In this document: positions 1 to 11,265 of the stretch, one piece after another
Layout of the letters: each line of letters starts with the position of its first letter
Position numbering within the stretch: the stretch's first letter is position 1
DNA from: Bipolaris cookei
Taxonomy: Eukaryota; Ascomycota; Dothideomycetes; Pleosporales; Pleosporaceae
NCBI GenBank assembly: GCA_002286855.1
Contig: NRSV01000002.1
Location: forward strand, 616,152-680,151
Direction of reading: 5' to 3'
Length of the DNA stretch: 64,000 bases
Notes under the pieces: model-generated
What the model was told of the DNA's origin: nothing
The model's database searches: none
Seen by the model: only the letters and a program-made list of their open reading frames with translations
Program-made: the position numbers and the translations under genes

Positions 1-27
1 TAAATCGCAACTTGCAAGATAACACAA

Positions 28-611
28 ATGGGCATTCCAACAACACCCACAGAAGCCGCACCAGCATACGACGATGTAATCAACAACCGCCCCATAAATC
101 GATATATGCCATCTAGCTCACTATCCGGCGTACGTTCTATCCCTCTTTCCCCCAGCCTTACATACCCGTCTGTATCAACCACAGCAAAAAGACAGTTCAA
201 AATTCTAACCAGCACACCCCCCAGTACACCGTCATCCCCCAATCCGATGATGCCGACCAACCCTCCTTCACCAGGGAAACCTCGGACATCGAACACAATG
301 CCCAGAGCCACAAACACGCCACCAAATTCCCTCCCCCTCCTTCACAGCAACAACAGCAGCAGCAACCAGAAACCTTTGCCCAAACAATAACCAAACAGCT
401 TCTTCCCCAACCAGACTCACAACACAAGCACTGCACCGTGTGCGACGAGCAGGTTCATACTGCAGCAAGGCAGAAAAGAGAGAGCGAAAGGTACTGCTGC
501 AACATGGTTGCTGTGACATTTATTACGCTGTTCATGTGCGGGATGGTGTTGGGTGTTGCGATTGTGAATGCGAGTGCGAGGAGGAATAAGGAGTTGAATG
601 GCGGTATTTAA
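28..611 (+). CDS. small single-pass membrane protein, unknown function
   Basis: Not recognised as a named family. I model two exons, 28-129 and 225-611, giving about 162 residues. The 95-bp intron starts GTACGT, has a TCTAAC branch-like site at 203-208 and ends CCCAG; it is phase 0. Without splicing the first frame stops at 390, whereas the spliced frame runs into a coherent C-terminus. The protein starts with a proline/serine-rich, PAYDDV-containing segment, passes through a polyglutamine run (near 348-365), then a short Cys motif (CTVC, later YCC), and ends with one hydrophobic helix (MVAVTFITLFMCGMVLGVAI) followed by a short basic tail. This suggests a cytosolic N-terminus and a C-terminal anchor. 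An in-frame stop at position 1 supports the start at 28, although an upstream exon outside the window cannot be excluded. Gene call moderately sure; function unknown. Confidence 0.6.
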
Positions 612-911
612 TCTTCCTTTTTTCTTCTTTTTTTTTCCGGGATAGGTGGATTTTGTGACACGATTAGTTAATGTTGAGATTTGATATGGAGGCGTAAAGG
701 GGTGGTATGATTAACATGGAGTCGGGTGTTACGAGTCTGCAACATAAACACCCACCGTTAGAGGTTCACAGAAATAGTACGGGGTATCGTTCAAATCATG
801 TTTTGTCATTAATAGTTAGTCACATTGAATTCTGAGCATGCTTGAGCTTCTATGCTTCTATTTTACATAGCTTGATTGCGTCTGACGTTCCCACCTCTCG
901 CAGCCGACATT

Positions 912-2237
912 CTACTCTAACAAAGAGGCTTGGTTGGTGTACAGCACGTCAACAACATTGCTCAGCTTCTCAAGAGTGGCGAGGGCAGCATCGTATCCCT
1001 GATCGCGTTCCGACTCGTCGTAGACGATAAGACATCCAGCGCCCTGGTCCAGCACTCCAATAATGACCTTGTCAAGGATCATCTGGGAGAGCTTTCGCTC
1101 CACCTGTATTGTGTCTAGCCCAACCATCTTGGCGACATGGTCGATTTCGACCCGGCTAAAGGGCTCGATGACCTTGATGAGGTTCTGCTCCAGCATGTTG
1201 TCATACAGGCGGCGAAGATGAGATGTAATGAATCGGTCGCTGCCAAGCTGTTGGCGGTAGTCGGTCAAGGCGGTTTCGTACTCCTCTAGACTGCGGTTCG
1301 TGTGTGCTCGGGCTACAGCCTTCATGGCCTCTAATCGCTTGCCGGCATACTTGACAGCGTGCTTCGAGGTCATGAGTGATGTCACATCGTCTCCGAGGTT
1401 GAGCATGATCTTGCAGAGCAGCATATACTGCAATGCTGATGTTGCTTTTTGGTCCTCATCCTGTGAGTGGTATCCCTCCATTGCTTCGATGAAGTAGGAG
1501 AAGGCTGTGTTGAAGTCGCCGTCCTCGGCATGTAGCATGCCACTCTGCATGTCCAGTCCGGCCTGCAACAGAGGTGGGGTATAGACTGAGGCGGCCGATG
1601 TTCGGGCGGATGTGAGAGCAGCACGGCCCTTGGGTATGTTGCCCAATGCATGATAGACACGCGATTCTAACAGCTGCACCTCGACTAAGACCAGCTTGTC
1701 GTCTAGGCGCTTCAGCTCCTTGAGCAGACTGTTAATGAGCGTCAGGGCGTCGTAGTAGGACTGCTTCTGCATGTACAGGGCGACAAGTCGGGTCTCGAGA
1801 TTTTGCCGTAAGAAGCCTCTCCGCTCTGAGACGGCCCACTCTATGCATGATTTGGTGACGGCGATCTGGATGTCGGTGGTGTTTGGTATGGTCGTAAAGA
1901 GGTCGAGCAGCTGTCGGACTGTGCTGTGTTAGTCATTGGCCTCCGGACCAGCGTATGGAGATGGATGCATACCCAGTTTGGATGTCTTCGCTTTCGCAAA
2001 CGACGACATTACCGATCGCGCCTGCTTTACCAGTTCCGCCAGAGCATCCACATTCTTCTGGTCGCGGTAGAGCTCGCCGAGACCGACTAGAGCGGTCTCA
2101 TAGTTCTTGATGGCTGCCTCATTGGAACCAGGGTTTTGTGAAAGGACGTCCTTGTATATCTGCTCGGCCTTGGAGGGATCCGACTTGGCCAGCTTCTGCG
2201 CCTCTGCCACCCGCGATGTAATTTCGGGGACAGCCAT
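912..2237 (-). CDS. rpn6: 26S proteasome regulatory subunit Rpn6 (PSMD11)
   Basis: Non-ATPase subunit of the 19S lid; in characterised organisms Rpn6 clamps lid and base together and touches the 20S core. Two exons, complement 1973-2237 and 912-1918, give 423 residues, close to human PSMD11 (422). The 54-bp intron has a GTATGC donor and CTAAC...ACAG end; splicing restores TSKLVRQLLDLF. The N-terminal two thirds are TPR-like helical repeats (about residues 1-290). The C-terminal third is a PCI domain (about 290-400), recognisable in HLRRLYDNMLEQNLIKVIEP and in the winged-helix segment after it. The start is the ATG at 2237, where the AEAQKLAKSDPSKAEQIYK segment typical of Rpn6 begins. It is divergent from the giant coiled-coil gene, sharing about 740 bp of upstream sequence. 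Confident. Confidence 0.93.
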
Positions 2238-2981
2238 GGCTACACGATCGATGGAGGAGTGTATGTGGAAGGCGTTTGGGTAGTCCGTGCAAGCAGTTTG
2301 CTGGGAGGGGGCAGGGAATGGTGTGGCGGAGATGGAGCTGGTCGTTGGTGATGATCAACTACTGGTAGCTTACATGGAGAGGCAGCGGATACTGGATCGG
2401 CGATACATAATACCGACAACTGACGGGGCGGGAGCGGCGTGGAGGAGCCATCTGCGCCACAAAGCGCATGGCAACGAGCCTTATCGACAACCGCATGCAA
2501 GGCCCTACCCCAGGTAACAGGCGACTTGCTTGTACACGATTATTCGCAATGCACATGACATGCATGTCGCCTGTTAAGCTGCAATCCACCGCCGACTCGC
2601 AACGGCGGTGTGCATCCAATGGGCGTACCATATCCATTGGAGCCGTCTTGTTCGCGCCAGTGCTGCCCCAGCGACGGCTGAGCTGGCAGGTCGCGCCGCC
2701 ATCGTCATCGCCTATTGGCCAGTGCACGTAAACAAACCCCAACCTAGATCAACACTGTTCTCGCTCTGAACCTGCACTCCAGTCTCCCACCATCCGCCCT
2801 CCACATCTCACGAACCATTGCGTTGCATATTCTACCCTGCGCTGGATCGCTGAAGCCATTCGCGATTGATACCCTGAGTTGCTTTCTCCAAAACAAACTT
2901 CTGCGCTCAGCCGGCCTTGTACCCGCTGTGCATTCCCATACCACCTCCGGGAGTTAAATATCAACCACACTATATACCACA
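2238..2981. promoter_or_regulatory. divergent intergenic region between rpn6 and the giant coiled-coil gene
   Basis: These 744 bp separate two divergently transcribed genes and must carry both promoters. CCAAT-type pentamers are visible (ATTGG near 2712 and CCAAT near 2615). I looked for the budding-yeast proteasome element GGTGGCAAA on either strand and did not see it. Long open frames cross the area but resemble no protein and conflict with each other. No RNA gene is evident. Confidence 0.4.
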
Positions 2982-5900
2982 ATGCCTTCCTCAGACAGAG
3001 AACCCTCTCGCGACAGAGAGCTCGTCCGGCACTCACATTCTTTCTCCTCCGACAGAATGATTCCCATGTTCGTCTTCTCATTTTCTTTCGTACCAATGCA
3101 CACCGCTACATTTCACTGCTAACACTGCGCTCTAGGTGGGACAGTGCTGACCCTGAACGAGCACCTCCGCCATTGCCATTAAACCCAGGCTCACCAAATC
3201 TCACCACCCGACCTAACACATCAGCAGCCATTATGCAAGCGGCCAAAGCGCTAGAAGAGAAGGCGCGAGAGAGCTTACCCGCAAGCTCATATACTACTAA
3301 CCCTATGCCACTCAAGTCGCTCTCTCCAGAGCGTGCTTTAATCAAAGGTAATCAGCACAAGCGTATGCAGTCGCTCCAGCCAGGCAGTGTTCGTGACCTG
3401 CGCAGCTACTTAGACAACCGGTCACCAGAGCGGTCACCAGAGCGCGACCGGCCGTCAAGTAGAGGAGGCAGGCCAATCTCGCGCGATTGGGACAAGGACT
3501 ACTTTGGCAAAGATGCCGATCCCAGTCCTACCCGACATGTCACGCCTTCACCAGCCCCACGGTTCGAGATCAAGGACACACCGGCTCTGAGGCCCACTCA
3601 CCGGCCGTTCCTAGGCGAGAACACGCCTCCTTCTGCTACAATGATGGCCCTTCAGACAATGTCTATCCCCCAACATATGCTCGACCCGCCACCATCAGCC
3701 AACTTCAACAGCTCGCCACGCTCTCCACGCTCTCCACCACCAGCTGCGGCAACTACCCCGGCATCTACACCAGTGTCAGCACCAGCACCAGCACCAGCGT
3801 CAGCGCCAACACCCGTCCAGGGACCACTTCCACCTCACTCATTCGACAACATCGCCAGCCAGCTTGTCAGCATTAACAACATCGTTTCCAGTCTCCAGAA
3901 GGACATGTCGCAACTCAGTCGAAGGAGCAAGGACAATGCGACCGACCTCATCAGCTTGAAGGAGGCGACTAACCTTCGGGACGAGGATATTCGAAAGTCG
4001 CTCAAAGACCTTCTGGCTACCATGTCGCAAAAGCAGCAAGAAGCTGCCACTGCCGCTATGAATGCAAATAACTCTCGGTCTAGCAGCCTCAACCTCCAGG
4101 ATCCGCATATGACGCCCACAAAGCAATTCACCTTTCCGAGGATAGCATCAACTAGCCCCTGGGCCGACGAGCGCATCGGAAGCCCCAACCCATACTCTGT
4201 TGAGGGTGCCGCCAGTGTCGCCATGCTGGAAAAGATCATTCGCGAGATGGTAACCAAAGATGGACAAGAACGGCTTGTAACAAATCTCCAGAAGCTGGTT
4301 GACAAGGCTACTGGAGAGACTGCCAAGAAGGTTGCTGAGCTGGTCGAGTTCGTCAAGCAAGGCTCAATGGGCGGCGCTGTCCATGTTGTTCCTGGATCTG
4401 CAAGTTTCCAACCTTCGCCAGGATCTGGTGCGCTCACTCGCACAATCTCGGCTGACAGCAAGGTCTGCTCTAGCCCCAAGGCTGCTGACTTTATAAGTGA
4501 GGAGATGCTCAAGTTCCTGCGTAAGATTAAGGACAGCGTCGCAGAGTCGGGCTGTGTCACCATGGCGACCAAGTCAATGATTCAAGATCTTCGTGGTGAA
4601 GTGCTAGGCATGGGCCGCGAGCTTGCACGTAAGCTGGAAGAGGCGGAGCAGGCTAGAGCCGTAGAATCAGATCCAGAGTCAAGTCAGCCGAACGAGCAGA
4701 TCAACACCATCGTCCAAGAAGGTCTCGCAAACCTTAAGGAGCACATGGACAAGGTCATGCGTGAGCGAAGACGACAATCTATGTCGTCGGTCGTGACGCG
4801 CAACACTGTCGACAACAACGAGGTATACGATGTTGTCAAGCAAGCACTCACAGAGCGAGGCCTAGACCAGCCATCCGCCCACTCAGCTGCCCTCGACAAG
4901 GAAGCTCTCATCAGTGCCGTGAGAGAGGCCTTCGACGGCGTCGAGATGAACACTAATCGTGAAATTCAACAAGTTGGCTTGGGCAGGGACGAGGTATTGC
5001 AATGTCTACGCGAAGGACTGCAAGATTTTAACGGCTCCGGCGCGGTTACCAAGGAGGAAATTGAGAACTTACTGCACGACTCCCTCCAGCAGATTCAACT
5101 CCCACCTCCAATCAATGAAGTCCATGAAATCCGTGAGGAAGTTCTCATGGCCGTGCGAGAATCCTTGGAGGAATTGAAGCCAGCTCTTACTGCCCAGCAG
5201 CCAACACCAGCCGAAAGCATCTCTCGAGAGATGCTTGAAGAGGTTATCCGCCAAGCTCTTACCGATCACAACTCTGCCGGCCTAGAAATTGAAATCCCCC
5301 CGGAGAGCATCCAAGATGCGGTCAGGGCAGCAACAGAAGCTCATAACGAGTCCGTCATGCAACGTCTACAGTCAATGGTAGAAGAGATGCACACTGAGTT
5401 CGAAGGGTACTCTTCTACCAGCGGCAAGGACAAAGAGCAAGTTCTGACAGTGCTTCGAGAAGGACTCGATAGTCTTCGCACAGAAATCCAGGGCTCATCA
5501 AACCAGCCGAGAGAGATCACTCAAGACGGTGAGATGATTGATCAGTTCAAGGCGGAGCTCGATAAACTGCGCGAGGATGTCCAAGGCTACGTTGCAGAGG
5601 GCCCTCGTGGAGACCAAGCGTGGAGCCGCGGAGACATGGTGGAATATCTCAAGTCTGAGTTCGAGAGTCTTCAGGAAAAATTGAACTCTCAACTTCTCCC
5701 TGCCTCTAAGACTAACGAGGAGATCCTTGCTGCTCTCAAAGCAGGTTTTGAGGAGATGAAATCTCAAGTTGCCCTTCGGTCTGGGGACGACGACGTCGAC
5801 TCGAACGAGGATATTAGCGAAGCCATCAAGCATGAGTTTGATCAACTCAAGGAAGTTGTTCTCGGTGACTCTTCTAGCAACAAGAACGACATTCTCGAGA

Positions 5901-8900
5901 AGCTCCAGGCAGGCTTAGATGGACTCAACATCCTCTTGAGTGAAAATCAGACTGCATCCACATCTAACGACGACATGCTTGCTGCTCTCAAGGCAGAGTT
6001 TGAAACTTTCCGGGAGACCTTGAGCGGCTCACTCGTTAAGCAAGGTGATTCAGTAGACAAGGACGAGATTGTCAATGCTGTTCGAGAGCTTCTTGATGGA
6101 TTGCACACCTCTCAGGAGACCACTTCAAAAGACAACCTGGCTCTTATTCGTGGAGAGCTAGAAACATTGAAGGAGTCATTCAGCAATGCTCTTGTGCCCA
6201 GTGGGGATAACGACAAAGCTGAGATGATAATGACTGTGAAAACTGCTCTCGATGAGATCAAGGCCAACCTGTCAGCTGCTAGTGTCAATGAAGAGCTCCT
6301 CGAAGCTATCAGAGGAGAGCTTGAGCACGTACATAAATCCAATAGTCTGATCCAGCAACACTCGCGTGCTGACACAGAAGAAGTATTGGAGGTCGTCAAG
6401 CTAGGTCTTGATGATCTTCAGTCCCACATTGACAAGAAATTCAACACTCCTCCTGAGCGCAACGGCCCTGCTACTGAAGAGATCATCGATGCCATGAACG
6501 AAGGCATTGAGAGCTTGCGAGCTGACGTCTCCAAGATTGTTGAGAAGCCCGTGGACATGAGCGTGTCTCACGAGATCCTGGACGTTCTCAAGGACGGCCT
6601 TGCCGCTTTGCGCGCTGACGTAGAGGCGTTGAAGGGTGCCCAGCACAGCACTCAGCCTCCACATGAGGATGCTCCGGCGCCCGCGGGTAACGAAGTTGCT
6701 CTTGTGGATAAGCCGGATGGCGAAGAAACCACGTCACGCGAGATCTCTCAAGACGTAGTACAGGAGGGCGCGGCACCGCAGCCCGTCGCCCAATCGCTGG
6801 ATGTAGCCAAGATGGAGCGCCTCCTTACTCAAATCCAGGATAAGGTGCAAGCTATGGATGCCAACGCCAACGCCAAGGACGCAGCACCACCTTCAGAGCC
6901 AGCAGCTCCCGCTGGAGTTGCCATGAAGGAAGACCTTGGTGCCATTGAAGAACTCCTCAAAGACGTCCAAGCTGCTGTTCTGCTCATGCAGGATCGCGAG
7001 ACATCGCCGCCTGCGCTCGAGGGTCTGGCCCGAAAGGAAGACACAGATGCGATCGAGACTCTGCTTGCAAACACCAAAGCCAAGATTGAAGAGCTTGTTC
7101 TCCCAGACCCTGCTACTACTGTCACCAAAGAGAATCTGGAAGATGTCGAGCTTGTAGTCCGGACCACTTCTGAGACCTTGGATGCACTTGCAAAGAAGTT
7201 TGAAGAGGAAGGTGCTACTAAGGCAGATGTTACAGTCGTTCAGGTGCTCGCGGACGATATCAAGGTTGCTCTAGACGAGATGAAGGCAGCAAAGCCAGAG
7301 GACGAAAGCAACCCTCAAGCCACTAAAGCTGATATCGATGCCGTAACCCTTCTCGTTGACGACCTCAAAGTCAAACTGGATGATATGAAAATCCCGGACC
7401 CAGAAGAGCTCGCATCCAAGGCCGAACTGGAGCAGCTTACTGGACTCATCCATGACTTCCGCGACAGCCACGAAAAGATGAAAGACACATATGAAGCGGA
7501 TATCCAGAAGACAGCTACCAATTTCGATGAGCGTCGTGCTGAGGCCAATCAAATTGTCGAGGATATCAGTGTTGTTAAGGCTGCTTTGGATGAGATGCGA
7601 GAGGAAATCAAGACCAGCCTTATCGAAGGCGGTCCTATCGAAAACCTCCAAGCTTCATTTAAGACCATGGAAGAAACCATTGGTGCCAACAACGTCACTG
7701 CTGATGTGAAGGAACTTATGGAGATTCTCACCAGGGAGTTTGAGCGCGCCCATGGCTCCATTGAGGGATTGCAGAATGACAGTGCCGAAAAGTCAGCCCT
7801 CCATCTCGAAAAGCATGACGAGACTAAAGAGGCCGTCATTGCTGCCTTCACAGAGCGCCTGGAAGACAAGTTCAACACACTCATGGCCAAGTACGACGAT
7901 GCTCAGCTCCTGGCTGACGAGCTTGCCAAGGTCATGAAAGAGAAGTCTGAGGAGCAAGAAAAGATGCTCGAAAGCACCAAGACGACAGCAGATGAGCTCC
8001 GTCTTACTATTGACACTCTTGGTGCTACCATCGCCGGGATGAACGATCGATTCGAAGGTGCTACTACGCAATGGTCCACCGATTCTACGACTGTCCTTGG
8101 CAAGGTCGATGAGACTCTCACCAAGTTTGATGAACAGAAGCTCGCGACGATAGAGAAACTTGAAGAGCAGAAGCTTGAGACTATCGCGAAGCTGGAAGAA
8201 CACATTGCCAAATTCGAAGAACTCAAGCTCGACGAGAAGACAGAGCATTCTCATACGCGTGACGAGATCAAGAATGTTGAGTCAATCTTCAACAACATCC
8301 AAGACAACATGACCGAGTATCATCCCAAGTTCATGGTCGCATTGCACGAGATCGAAGCGCTAGTCAAGGCCCATTACGAACATGCGCAAAAGTGCAAGGA
8401 AGAGGCAGACGAGCATGCCAGGGCTTGGGATGAGCAGGCAAAGGCTCGATCTGAGGAATTGCAGGCCCATTTCGAGAACCTACCCAAACTTCTGCCAGCG
8501 CCTGCTCCAGCTCCTGAGTCTCAGGAGAAATATGATGACGGTCCTGTGCAAGAGAAGCTTGACAAACTTCTCGCAATCGAGCCATCACCTAGTTACAACG
8601 ATGGCCCGGTGCATGAGAAGCTTGATAAGCTGCTCGCGATCGAGCCATCACCTAGTTACAACGATGGCCCGGTGCATGAGAAGCTTGATAAGCTGCTCGC
8701 GGTCGAGCCATCACCTAGTTACAACGATGGCCCGGTGCATGAGAAGCTTGATAAGCTGCTCGCGGTCGAGCCATCACCTAGTTACAACGATGCCCCGGTG
8801 CATGAGAAGCTTGATAAGCTGCTCGCGATCGAGCCAGCGCCAAATTACGATGACAGTCCTGTGCATGAGAAGCTCGACAAACTCCTTGGTCACGCCGATG

Positions 8901-10507
8901 AAGCTAGTAAAGCAGCCGCAAATGCCGAGAAACTGGACGAGATTCACAATCAAGTCAAGATCACCGCTGCTGAGCTCAGTGAGTTTGTCGCAAAGCAGAC
9001 TCAATTCATAACCGACGGCAACGATGCCAAGGAGCGCGAGGCTGAAGAATTGGCTCTACTCATCGAACGCAGGACGACGCAGAAAGAGCAACTCGAGATT
9101 GACCTAGAGAGCCTCAGGGCTGAAAAGGCCACTCAGAAGGAGCAGCTTTTCGCAGACATCCAGGAGATGAAGGCTGAGAAGGAGAGAGTTGTACAGGAGC
9201 TTAAAGAAGAGAAGGAGCGCGTCATGATTGAGCTACAAAATGAGAAGGATCGCACTATGGCAGAGTTGAAGGAAGAAAAGGATTCTCTCTTAGCTGCCGT
9301 TGCCGCACTTCAAGCAGAACGTGAGAACCTGGCTAATCAAAAGGTGCGCCTCACCGGAGAGGTCTCTTCTCTCCACACTGCGCTCGAGATCCGTCGAGAG
9401 GAACTGCACATCATGGATACCAAAGCAGATGCATTGGAGCGTCGCATCTTGAATGGCATTATGGATCACTCGCGTGCTTTGATGATGAACAAGAATGGCT
9501 CAAAAAGCCCTTCAAAGCTAAAGAAGCGCATGGGCACCGATGTCGGCACGGAAGAGAACAGGGGAATACCACCTCCTAGCACCGCAGCTAATGGCATCTC
9601 CCTTGCACTCAAGCCTCGCCCCGCCATTCGACGTAACGGTCAGCCTGCCAACCCAACCCAACGCCGAATCTTGTCTCTCAGTCAGATTAGCGGAAATACG
9701 CCAACAGGAGCGCAAGCCTATCCAATCACGACTACCTCGAACGATGCCAACGCTAACTTGAAGCGGAGCCACTCTGTCAAAAACAGCAACTACTCACGCA
9801 AGGGATCTTGGGGTGGACGACCCAATGCCGTCATTGCCAACAAAGAGAACACTGTCTTGCCTGAAGTTGACGAGAACGAAGCCTTGGACCCCATCTCGCA
9901 TGATGTGATTGAAGAAGATGCGCATAGCGAGACTGGTACTGAACGCCGCTATAGCGTCGACGACTACCCTGAGAGCTACGCCGAGGGTGAGACGCCTGGC
10001 TATGATGGACGTTCAAGCTTCGGCGGCACAGGCAGCGAGTACACCTATGCTTCTGGAGCTTCCTACATGACGGGTAGTGATATCGACCAAGACCGTCGCA
10101 CCTCTTATGGTGCCCGTTCTGCTCACTCTACCGCTCGTGGCCAAGAACCAATCAACGAAGATCCCGAAGGTTCCGAAGGTTCGCAATATTCTGATGAAGA
10201 AGACAATGAACCGACCGCTACCCTTGACCCGTCCGAAGTCAACTCCTCCGTGATCACAACCGCCACTGCCGACAGCGAGGTCGACTTGCCAACACAGTCA
10301 GAGATTGTTCGAGCCGTTGACGCCGTCAAGGCGGAGATGAAGGAGAGCTATTCTCCTCCTAGCGACTCTGGTGTTGGCACTGATTTGGCTACTGCTGCTC
10401 TTGAGAACGAGCCGGAGCACGACGCTGACTACTTCCGCCGTGCAGCCGAGGAGGAAGCGAGTGTCGTTGGCGAAGCGAGTGTCGGCGAAGCGAGTGTCGT
10501 TGGCTAA
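2982..10507 (+). CDS. giant coiled-coil repeat protein, about 2,485 residues
   Basis: Function unknown; similar fungal proteins are sometimes labelled involucrin-repeat or chromosome-segregation-ATPase-like, names that say little. The open frame reaches back to 2879, but the better start is ATG 2982 (MPSSDREPSRDREL), with exons 2982-3067 and 3136-10507. The 68-bp intron has a GTTCGT donor, a CTGCTAACA branch site and a CTCTAG end. Order: Ser/Pro-rich disordered head with SPERSPERD repeats (residues 30-250) and an Ala/Pro low-complexity run; helical heptads; degenerate 35-45-residue repeats of the type EEILAALKAGFEEMKSQV (about 690-1200); long coiled coil; six 21-residue repeats (1828-1953); a KEQL/EKERV coiled coil; and a basic then acidic, Ser-rich tail. 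No ATPase Walker motifs or transmembrane helix are seen, so it is probably a cytoskeletal, septal or scaffold protein (inference). Confidence 0.85.
8531..8908 (+). repeat. six tandem 63-bp coding repeats
   Basis: Units start at 8531, 8594, 8657, 8720, 8783 and 8846, each encoding 21 residues of the form YNDGPVHEKLDKLLAIEPSP plus one. Units 2-4 are nearly identical at DNA level. Units 1, 5 and 6 are diverged (YDDGPVQEK at one end, YDDSPVHEK at the other), as expected if the array grows from its middle by unequal exchange or slippage. The reading frame is kept throughout. Confidence 0.95.
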
Positions 10508-10517
10508 GCGAGTATCT
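10454..10517 (+). repeat. short minisatellite spanning the stop codon of the giant gene
   Basis: Four copies of a GAAGCGAGTGTC(GTT)GGC-type unit of 15-18 bp end the open frame (EASVVGEASVGEASVVG). The terminal TAA at 10505-10507 lies in a further, decayed copy reading GGCTAAGCGAGTATC where intact units read GGCGAAGCGAGTGTC. Confidence 0.8.
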
Positions 10518-11265
10518 TCACATGTCGGTGCTGTTGCTCCAAACAGTCTTTGATCCACCGTCTCGCTCCGTGTCTTTCTCAGTTTGAGGCTTTGACTCAC
10601 CTCTGTCAGGGGTTTAAGAGTTGGCATCGCTAGCGATATATGTCGAGCTTGACGGTGGTGAAGCTTGTGATGTTAGCAACGCGCAGCACTTGTTTGGATA
10701 CGCTCTTAGACGGGCTGAACTCTCCTTTGTTATGTCGATGTGGGATGATGGGGCATGGAAGGTTTGTACATGAAGGAATGGGTGATATGGAGTTGCTTGA
10801 TGATAACTGGGCATGAATGATGTGTATTGGTACGACTGATTTTGCTAATGGTGTTATGACTTTGGCAGATGGACGGACTCACAGTCTTTTGTTTTGATTT
10901 CTTCTTGTATGATACAGCAAGTTCTGATTACGGGTTTTTGTCTTGTTTGGAGTGGCGCAAGTATCAATTAAATAGGCTCACTTTACGAGTATAATGAATG
11001 GACCTGGATTTTCCAAACTTGTGTCTTCTTCTTGTGATACAACATGACATTGAACTTTGTGATATTAAACATGTACTTCTCTATCCGCTTACAAGAAAAA
11101 AATAACCCAAAACAGATCAAGGGGACATTTACTGTTCTTCTCACACATCGTCTTATTAGAAACGCCAGGTAAAAAAAAGCGAAAGGGCTCTATACCGCTC
11201 ATAACATGTTTTCATACCAACATTTTCTTCCTCTCCTTTCTTTCCCACGCCAACTTCATCTCTTC
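10508..11265. other. convergent 3' intergenic region
   Basis: This is 758 bp between the ends of the giant gene (+) and the PXA-PX gene (-). It is comparatively AT-rich, with A-runs near 11095 and 11170 suited to 3' ends. I see no gene or RNA in it. Confidence 0.4.

Noticed and set aside
2879..2981. N-terminal extension of the giant coiled-coil frame
   Set aside because: Reads as leader; a better ATG at 2982 in another frame joins through a well-formed intron to the main exon.
3106..10329. Many antisense frames of 70-245 codons opposite the giant gene
   Set aside because: They mirror the codon pattern of the long coiled-coil gene and have no independent features.
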